Below, piece by piece: positions 56,850 to 64,000 of a stretch of DNA of 64,000 nucleotides. Every line of letters starts with the position of its first letter. Within the stretch, counting starts at the first letter, position 1. Source of the DNA: Dermanyssus gallinae (Eukaryota; Arthropoda; Arachnida; Mesostigmata; Dermanyssidae). Below the pieces are notes generated by a model. The model had not been told where the DNA came from, did no database searches, and was given only the letters and a program-made list of their open reading frames with translations. The stretch spans positions 62,001-126,000 of the forward strand of contig QVRM01004774.1 in the NCBI GenBank assembly GCA_003439945.1. Direction: 5' to 3'. Both the position numbers and the translations under genes were made by a program.

Positions 56850-57880
56850 CCGCTTCAACTCCGTATGTATTGAAAATCTATTAAATCTTTCGGGCAGCTA
56901 AGGGCATGCAGGTCGGCTGTGTTAACTTTATCTCCACATGTCTTTTACAACCAACCACGCTGATGATCATTTTATAAAGAATCGGGCTCAAACCGAATCC
57001 GGACCCTGCGCATTGCCTCTTTCCTCAATGGCATTTAGCCTATGATTACCTTTGTAGAGGCATCATATGCCTGTCATTCAGCCGGATATAGATCGGGAGG
57101 TGCACTACGAAGTATATAGTTAGATCGTGGTGATTCCAGGCTATGTCTAGTGTCGCCTTTGAATGCGCCGCCCTGAAATATGGTCCCATGTGTTTCTTAT
57201 GAGAAATTTTGTAGCGTTCGTAGCGATCTATCTAGATTGCTACTGGCAGCGGGAGTACCCCGTTAAGCTCTTTTAATAGGATCCCCCCGTTAAGCCTTCT
57301 TTCTGAACCTTCCCTCCTCCTTCGTCGTTATGTCCCTTCTATCCATATTTGTTGCAAATAGTTCAATGACTGAAAAACCGAAATAGCATTCATAAACACA
57401 TTCGCCCTGTTGACTACCCAGCAGCCGATCTCATACAGTAAATTATTAGAGCCTTCCTCGTTAACGCTTCTATACCCAACAAAAAGTGCTCAATCATCGT
57501 TTCTGATGAATCCGTCCCCGCCGGTTGCACATATGTGGCCACTATTTCTAGTTTAGATGACGCTACTGCAATCAGTCGCTCATTTTCCCACCAATAGTCT
57601 TAACAAAAACTTGTGGTCCCCTTCTTGGCCTACCCGGATCCTCTCTACATGACGCCAGTGCATGGTACCCATAGAATCCCCGTATATCAAACTGCTCTCG
57701 CGCCCAGGTTTCCGTTAAAATGAGAATGTCTACCCCTCTGAGTGCGCCCTCCCCGCGCAATTCCGCATTACTATCTGAGTTCGCGCATCCACTACTGGAT
57801 CTTGCTGGATCTGCTGGTTCTCGCACGCAAGGGACCTGTTCACTGTTGTCTTCAGATGTCAGGTCGACTTGGAACATGAG
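56850..57880 (-). mobile_element. decayed APE-type LINE with deleted middle
   Basis: 57877-57572 reads GVDILILTETWAREQFDIRG, FYGYHALASCREDPGRPRRG and VFVKTIGGKMSD, an APE endonuclease N-terminus close to the 29.2-29.8 kb one (LDILVLTETW and FYGVHC). After this, IVATYVQPAGTDSS and IGCWVVN (about 57420) follow in shifting frames; the GDFN motif that should lie between is missing. Further down, AHSKATLDIAWNHHDL (near 57150, motif A-like) and SGFGLSPILYKMIIS (near 56970, motif B) remain. All catalytic loops are lost. Confidence 0.65.
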
Positions 57881-57992
57881 GAAGATGTCGTTACACGATC
57901 TGCGCTTCTGGCTTGCCTATTCATCGTTTGTGCGATGATATCTTTCAACATCGGCACAATCATTGAAATCATCTGTTGCACTATATCCTGAA

Positions 57993-58190
57993 ACCGAGCA
58001 AGGTGGCTTAGTGGCAAAGCCTTTGCCTTGCATTCGGGAGGACCGGGTTCGAGACCCAGACCGGCCACTCTTAAATTGGTTTGCATGGTTTCCAATTTAG
58101 ACAAGGTAAATGCCGGAGTGGAGTAAACTTAGCCATGACATGAAAAATCCGTACACGGGCAATTGCCTTACGGGAAATCTAAAAAATATA
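57993..58190 (+). mobile_element. SINE family 2 copy
   Basis: GAGCAAGGTGGCTTAGTGGC (A box), CCTTGCATTCGGGAGG, ACCGGGTTCGAGACCCAGAC (B box), then AATGCCGGAGTGGAGTA in the body and an AT tail with (TA)n. It closely matches 20076-20300, in the same orientation. Confidence 0.85.
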
Positions 58191-58479
58191 TATATATCCT
58201 CCACTTTCAGCAGCGGCACGTACTGCTCACTCAATTATTTCCGATAGTCTCAGATGGGGCACTTGTTACTGCTGAATCCTTCGGTGGTTCGGGTTTTTGA
58301 GGTTTGGATGTCGCCTCGTTGATCTTAATCCTACTTTTTAGTACAGATGACTAAATGCGCCTTATGAAGTTACTAGATGCCTGTATGTAACCCATATATG
58401 TACTGTCTAATATAACGAAACATAATACCTGCTATTTGGTCAATAAACTTAATCATATATGTTAAGGGCATTGTTTACA

Positions 58480-58875
58480 TTAAATTTCTGAGAAGCAACC
58501 AGACCTATCAACAGCTCCTAACAAGTTCAGGAAGCAGTGACTAAAACGAGCTTACGACATGTTAACAGGAAAGGGGCAAATTTTCACTGCATTAACGCGC
58601 AACCTCAAGTAAGTGACACTAGCTTAAACGAATATACGATCCTGGGCTGGGAACTTATTAAGTGCCCACCGTACTTTCCGGACTTTGCACCTTCAGACTA
58701 TTACATATTCTAGTCTGTTAAAAAGTTTATAACTAGAAAAAAGGCAAGTCTTTCGCGTACGTCGAAAATGATATAAAACACCTTGTCGTCTCCAGGAAAC
58801 AAGACTTTTACAAAAAACGGATTGAAAAGCTGGCTGATTCGTTGGCAATATGTCATTGAAATAAAAACAATATAT
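58480..58875 (+). pseudogene. mariner-type transposase C-terminal fragment
   Basis: The plus strand reads ILGWELIKCPPYFPDFAPSD followed by YYIF and a stop at 58711. PPYFPDFAPSDY is the signature around the third catalytic Asp of mariner (usual PPYSPDLAPSDY). Beyond, in other frames, SVKKFITRKKA and ENDIKHLVVSRKQDFYKKRI follow in the expected order. Upstream FHCINAQPQ may be the decayed LHDNARPH block. Ends are not recognised. Confidence 0.7.
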
Positions 58876-59208
58876 TTTAATGATCTCTATGATGATTTTA
58901 ATGATAAATCTGCATGCTTTTTAAATAATTGTTTTTCTCTTTAGGCAAAAACAGCGAGAACCCTTTGCCTCAAAAACCATGTATACTATACACCAATGCA
59001 TGGCACGTACAGGCGTAGATATACGAACAAATTTGCAGATATAAGGGTGCACATCGTTATACAGTGATTCAGTTATTTTACAAGGCGATGTCAAGTGAAC
59101 TATGTACTAAACAGTTAATGTTCAGTAAATATTTAGAGTTTTGTAACATAAGATACACATGTTATTCTAAAAGTATAACAGTTTGTAAATTTGTATCTCA
59201 AGTGTTTT

Positions 59209-59346
59209 ATACCATATTTGTTTCAAGGTGCGGCGGGGCTTATACCATATTTGTTTCAAGGTACGGCGGGGTTTATACCATATTTGTTTCAAGGTACGAC
59301 GATGTGTTTTAAACCATATTGTTTCAAGGTACGACGGTGTTTTTTA
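59209..59346. repeat. 33-bp tandem repeat, four units
   Basis: ACCATATTTGTTTCAAGGT starts at 59211, 59244 and 59277, with a fourth, slightly longer-spaced unit at 59313. Because 33 is a multiple of 3, a periodic 11-residue frame (YTIFVSRYGGV) appears. Confidence 0.9.
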
Positions 59347-59698
59347 GTTGGGCAATGGCTACCTCGTAGTTGCAAAAAACCATACATTGTCAAAATCCAA
59401 GGTAAAAGAGTAATGGTAATATTCTTCTTCTCACTGTCGCAGTCTCGAATGTCTCGTGCGTTTAGCCGTAAGTGTTTTCGTGGTTGATAATTGGCGCACG
59501 GTAGTGTTGAGATTGATTCTGGATCTGGGGAATTGATTTCTTGATGTGCGACCCATGTCCGACCCTCGTAACAGATTAATTAAGGATATCACTGTCGTCG
59601 TGATTTTCCATACAATTACATTGTCCTAATTTCTAATACCCACACAATATCATCGTTGTTGGTGGTTAACCTGGGCGAATGTTTCTACACGTCTTACA

Positions 59699-59726
59699 CC
59701 CCCCACCCCCCCCCCCCCCCGCCCCG
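59699..59726. repeat. C-rich run
   Basis: CCCCCCACC followed by about 15 C and GCCCCGG. Confidence 0.9.
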
Positions 59727-60460
59727 GCACATGACCGTAGAAAATCGCGCCCCTCATACGATTTAATTCACCCCTTCCTTAAGTCAAGCACAGTAACCAA
59801 GTCGCTATCGCTACAACTATCACTACAACGCCATTCCAGTTTGTGCTACAAGATGTGTACTAGGTTTAATGGTCTCTTGCCCTACGTGCCCGTAGACCGC
59901 GCCGAGACACCGAGCAGCTTAGTGAATGACCGAAGTTAGGCGAGTAATGTCTCGTCGCGTTTCGTGCCGTTTTCCTCGGCATCAAAAACGGTCACCACCT
60001 TTTTTGCATCTGCTAATCTGTATCTGCATTCAATTCAGCCAGCAACTGGGTGGAATTCATTATGAGCAGACCCCGTTCCGCGGTAGACGACCAGCTTGGC
60101 AGTTAGTGTCATTGGTTCGGTAGGTAGAGCGTCTGCTGTAGAGCCGTAGAGTGTCAAAGTCCGTTGCAATCGTTCGCCACGTCAGAGATGAGATACGTCA
60201 TTAGGATGTGCCATAGACGCGAGCTGTGCGAGCTTAAGGAGACAGAGGGTGGAAGGGAGAAAACGAGAAAAAAATAATTGGTCTACACGTAACCACATCT
60301 GCTTGACTGGTGACGCTAGTTGGCGGCTGGCCATTGCATCGGTTGCTCGGACCAGTTCTACTTCTTAATTGAGAAGAGTGCTGCTTGTATTATTCGACCC
60401 GTTTCTCATCATTGTCAACATACCTCAAACATATGTATGTATACATATTGCTAGCATTTG

Positions 60461-60461
<1 letters not shown>

Positions 60462-60526
<65 letters not shown>
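60462..60526. repeat. (TA)n microsatellite
   Basis: About 65 bases of TA. Confidence 0.95.
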
Positions 60527-60533
<7 letters not shown>

Positions 60534-61938
60534 CTAAGGAAAAACGGCGGTTTCCTTCCAGGGTAGAAACGCCAGTTCATCAGCTGTACACAGGCCAAAA
60601 TTCGCGCCAATTGGTAGTGGCGCTACTAATTTTTGTCGCTAGCAGGTAGTATTCTTACTGGTTGTCCACAGGGTGTACAAGGTGGACTCTTAATTATGTT
60701 TCTCATCGATCAGGTCAAGCAACCACACCCAAATCGGTAAAATATGTAAGACATACGCCAATGATGTCAAGCTTTACATCAAACCCGCCAAAGGTCTTTC
60801 TAAAAGTATCCGCCCACAAATGTAGTGTACTGCATACCGGTGATAGGAACACCAAGCATAACTACATATTAGCTTTTATACTTTTATTTTTATTTTACGT
60901 AAGGCCTGTTTGGGTTTGGCTCGAAGAAGCGAGGAAAACTGAGGAAAACTCTCTGCGTTACTGATTTCGGACTATCTGATGAAAGTGGGGGGGACGTATT
61001 TTGTGGAGAACAAAAACACTTTTGTTGAAAAACATAAATAAATGTTTTTTTTAAAATATATATCATAACTTTTCGATCCGCCCTCGTGTGTATAAATATA
61101 TATATATATATATTTGTGCGCGTATTCAGCAATTTATATGCCCTTCACTTAGGGATAATTAGCTGAGTTAGCTGCAGCGAGTTGTAGACGTGTATGTTGT
61201 TACCACCCGTTGTAAAAGCGATCCTAGTCACAGACGACGGTAGCTGCAATCCACACTTTTCTGACGAGTCCGTGGTCGGTGAAACTCAACTTCCAAGTGC
61301 TAGGTTATCGTGGCAATTATCCTTAAGATCCTAATGATAATGGTAAATGTGCGTTTCCCTGATCTGAAGCCGTTTTCTCTTACTCACCACCCTCTGCTTC
61401 TGCTTATCTAGTTCGATTTATCTCGCTCTCTCTCTCTAGGCTAGGCCTAATCGGCCCTAACCAGCAAAACCGTAGACCTGATGCAGGTTCAAACTCAAGC
61501 CTGCTGTCCTTGACAGGCCGGTTACCGTCGCGTATCGAAATTCCGGAGGACCGTGAGGACGTGAGGGCATAGACGCAAGCAATGCCCGCCTTCACATAGA
61601 CTCACTAATGCACCCCAAACCGGTCTGTCGCTAGCATGCGTTTGAAGGCCGGCATTATAACGGGTGCTAACTAGGCCCGAAAGGCCACCAACCACATGCT
61701 GATATGCTAATTTATTCGGCTTGTCCGTATACAGCGTTGGTCCACTTCTAGAGCGTGTTCTAGAGCACTTCTCAGCGTGGTTATCGTTGTTATCGAGGTT
61801 GTCGGGTCTATGCTGCTGCGCGTTTTGCGTTCTATGAACATCGTGTATATATATATGTCTATATATATATAGGTGAGCACTGCCGAGTGTGCAAACGTAT
61901 TGTAATATTTAAATTAATTAATAAATCATCACTATATT

Positions 61939-61941
<3 letters not shown>

Positions 61942-61980
<39 letters not shown>
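61942..61980. repeat. (TA)n microsatellite
   Basis: About 39 bases of TA. Smaller runs lie at 61097-61113 and 61846-61871. Confidence 0.95.
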
Positions 61981-61982
<2 letters not shown>

Positions 61983-62224
61983 GATCTAGTGCAAGCCTGC
62001 TAAAAAATATTTTTTTCAATCGAACAAGGGGCGGGAATGTTGTCTAAAACATAGGCAAGTGAGCGTGAATGCCAACATAAAAGCATTGCAGAGAATTTTA
62101 TTTCTTGAGAATTATCTTTAATACAATCTTTTCTCTGATTTGAGCTAACGTAGAATGCAATTTAACAAATGCAAAAATCTCCTCTAAAGACGCACGTATA
62201 ATTAGTTTGTCGATAGGATGACTA

Positions 62225-62425
62225 GGGCTCTCGCAATAGCACATGCAGTGAAGATATGTTAGGATAAAAGTTTGATACAACCACTTTTAGTAATTTTGCT
62301 CTCACTCCAAAAGAAGACATTTCCGCCCCTTTGTTCCATTGAAAAAAAAATCCGCTAAGTTGTACAAGACGCTCAAGTTTGTTGCACAAATTCTGGGAAA
62401 CCCTGTATACTGGTTAGCACAAAAA
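62225..62425 (-). repeat. interspersed repeat M, copy 5
   Basis: On the minus strand it starts TATACAGGGTTTCCCAGAAT, then CAATGGAACAAAGG, GGAGTGAGAGCAAAATTAC and CTATTGCGAGAGCCC. The TATACAGGGT start, a TA followed by CAGGGT, is the clearest transposon-like end of the family. Confidence 0.65.
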
Positions 62426-62427
62426 GC

Positions 62428-62620
62428 AACTGGAATTTTCAACTGTAAATAATTCTAGAAAATTAACGATTTACCCGATTATTTCTTTAAAAAGTACTAT
62501 TTAATGCCAACGCTGCTGCGCATCTTGCGTTCTATGCACATATATAAGCAACTGGAATTTTCAACTTTAAGATCAATCCAAAAATGAACGAGTTACCCGA
62601 TAATGCATTTAAAAATACGA
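62428..62620. repeat. direct duplication, 119-bp offset
   Basis: AGCAACTGGAATTTTCAACT with about 70 bases of similar sequence starts at 62428 and again at 62547. The joining piece GCTGCTGCGCATCTTGCGTT resembles 61811-61830. Confidence 0.8.
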
Positions 62621-62639
62621 TCCATTGTCCAACTATCCA

Positions 62640-62865
62640 CAAACATCGCTCACCTCTGGACCTTACTGTCGACTCCCTATGGCAAATAATGCTGGTTTCG
62701 GCATCCCGACAAATGTTTCTTCGTGTGTTTTTACTGCTTTTGGTGAAGTAAGGGTTATTCCCTCTCGAAGGGCTACAGAGAGCGAGAATACCTTTATGCA
62801 AGTCGTGGTCCATTGGAATCCAAATAAAGCCCCATCCGCACGTGTTCTGATTAAAGAATGATGCA
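62640..62865 (+). other. unidentified coding-like frame
   Basis: A plus frame reads GFGIPTNVSSCVFTAFGEVR, ENTFMQVVVHWNPNKAPSAR and VLIKE, then stops. It looks like former protein sequence, perhaps a retrocopied host gene, but I cannot assign a family. The overlapping minus frames have no recognisable motif. Confidence 0.25.
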
Positions 62866-62978
62866 TGCAAGGGTAATTACTGGAAAGTATACGTCTGCAT
62901 AAGGGAAAACAACGGAGATTAAGGTTAAACTTATACTTTACACGTTTATTTGACTGGGCCTACCATTTTTTAGTAATT

Positions 62979-62983
<5 letters not shown>

Positions 62984-63009
<26 letters not shown>

Positions 63010-63010
63010 A
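62984..63010. repeat. (TA)n microsatellite
   Basis: About 27 bases of TA. A further short run lies at 63397-63410. Confidence 0.9.
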
Positions 63011-63734
63011 ACTATGCAACGTGGTTATTACAAATTAATTGTAGCCTAATCGGCACGCGGGTGTGAGCCCATCGTGTTAGTATACCCGTTGTCGGTCGGA
63101 GGCTAAAAATCTACGTCTAAAATCCAACACAGAAGGCCTTCTATACGGCACATACACCTTTTCTATGAAACTTTGCACAAGTTCGCGAATGATGTTTTCA
63201 TAAGGCTAGTTATATCGACCGTAAATTGCACAAGCTCGCCAGCATGCTCGTACAGCCGTACGTTGCTCTTTTCATGATCAAATTTTACAGTCTCTGCGTG
63301 TTCTTTCATTACCATCTTAGATTTGAGATCCTTACCTGTTCTGTGTATCACGTGGCGGAAAACGCAGAGCTGAGCAGGGAAAATTGAAATGTTTGTATAT
63401 ATATATATACTGCGATGCCTAGTCTTAGTCGATACCGAAGTTACAGGGGGAATGTAAGGGCACCAACAGGACAATGCCCGTATTTTAGCAGAACGTTGCA
63501 GCATTAAAAGTTATCTTAACGCTATGTAGAACAAAAGTCACAGTTGTGCGCACTGGCGCTCAGACTCTTGTAGAAGGGATGTTTCGGATACCCAAGCAAA
63601 TCTAGTGGGAAAGATAAACTTGGGCTATCCACTAAGAGTTGCTTGTTTCTGACTTTAAAACGTGTTTGTCAGTAAAACAGAGCAGCGGCTGACTTTTTTT
63701 TTAAATTAAAAAAACGAACTCCACTCGCTGCCGG

Positions 63735-64000
63735 AGAAGTCATGCGTTGCTGCAGTCCACCATTGGAATTTGTTAACTATTTCCAGCATCTTGGCCTTTG
63801 GGTTCCTTACACAGAAACGACATTTACAACGCACATAAACGAAACAGTACGGAAGGCGCTTGTCTCTCTTTACGGGGAAGTAGGCATTAAGGGAAATTTT
63901 AACCAACCCGAGAGGTGTTTCTAATTATATTTGAAGCGAGTGCTTTGCTTGCCTGACCAAGCAAGAAGCCGTTTTGTGTATCTTATGTTAGACTGTCCTC
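63735..64000 (+). mobile_element. APE-type LINE fragment, cut by window edge
   Basis: Reads RCCSPPLEFVNYFQHLGLWV, then TTFTTHINETVRKALVSLYG, matching RCCGRPLGFVNSFPYLGLRI and TSFTTHIKNSVNSALAALYG at 41.34-41.2 kb. After a stop, RVLCLPDQARSRFVYLM (63940-63990) continues toward the C-terminal domain, so the copy goes on beyond the window. The catalytic loop is not present on the left. Confidence 0.75.

Larger units (their letters stand above)
58880..62220. other. no recognisable gene
   Basis: Holds a 33-bp tandem repeat, a C run, (TA)n arrays and a weak tRNA-like string at 60118-60180 (GGTAGGTAGAGCGTCTGCTG) without a good B box. A string GAGTTTGAACCTGC on the minus strand near 61485-61500 may be the B box of another old SINE. 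Confidence 0.4.

Noticed and set aside
60115..60185. tRNA-like string GGTAGGTAGAGCGTCTGCTG
   Set aside because: It resembles an A box, but no convincing B box follows and no second copy is seen.

Overview
The window looks like intergenic or intronic DNA from an animal nuclear genome, most likely an arthropod. No complete, intact protein-coding host gene can be supported. The evidence for an animal is the mix of decayed mobile elements: several clades of non-LTR retrotransposons with APE-type endonuclease, one with an R2-type endonuclease, Tc1 and mariner transposase fragments, and tRNA-derived SINEs. Very frequent long (TA)n arrays and an Inr plus DPE core-promoter match fit an arthropod, possibly a mite or tick, but the species cannot be read from the sequence.

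Layout. 1-4 kb: sparse DNA with one LINE relic. 4.03-5.61 kb: a minisatellite of 26-bp units that turns into 91-bp and 82-bp higher-order units. 5.64-7.55 kb: a GC-rich block with CAA and CTG trinucleotide runs. It has no ATG on the + strand for about 1.6 kb although CAT occurs about 25 times, and it contains an Inr/DPE match and a splice-donor match, so it is the best candidate for a host gene 5' leader transcribed to the right. 7.7-18.9 kb: SINEs, microsatellites and two smaller GC-rich islands, one with a weak candidate exon near 14.0-14.2 kb. 18.9-20.05 kb: the 3' half of an R2-type LINE. 21.7-29.8 kb: mostly minus-strand LINE remains, including the best-preserved element at 26.98-29.79 kb. 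30-34 kb: retroelement scraps and a 225-bp (ATT)n array. 34.7-39.5 kb: nearly empty. 39.5-53.6 kb: a patchwork of LINE relics in both orientations, a large foldback of an interspersed repeat (44.0-44.7 kb), a deleted reverse transcriptase with a YLDDG-type motif, and a Tc1 fragment. 56.9-58.9 kb: a LINE relic, a SINE and a mariner fragment. 59-64 kb: tandem repeats and the start of one more LINE relic cut by the window edge.

The retroelements belong to at least four groups: an APE LINE group with a C-terminal Cys-rich knuckle (26.98-29.79, 40.87-41.82, 52.73-53.29 and 63.74-64.0 kb, probably also 2.5-3.2 kb); a CR1/Jockey-like group with GFR and FADD/ADDA motifs (39.5-40.4 and 51.1-52.15 kb); an R2-type element; and the YLDDG-type element. 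Nearly all carry stops or frameshifts, so these are fossils rather than working genes. All family calls come from reading motifs by eye; no database search was run.
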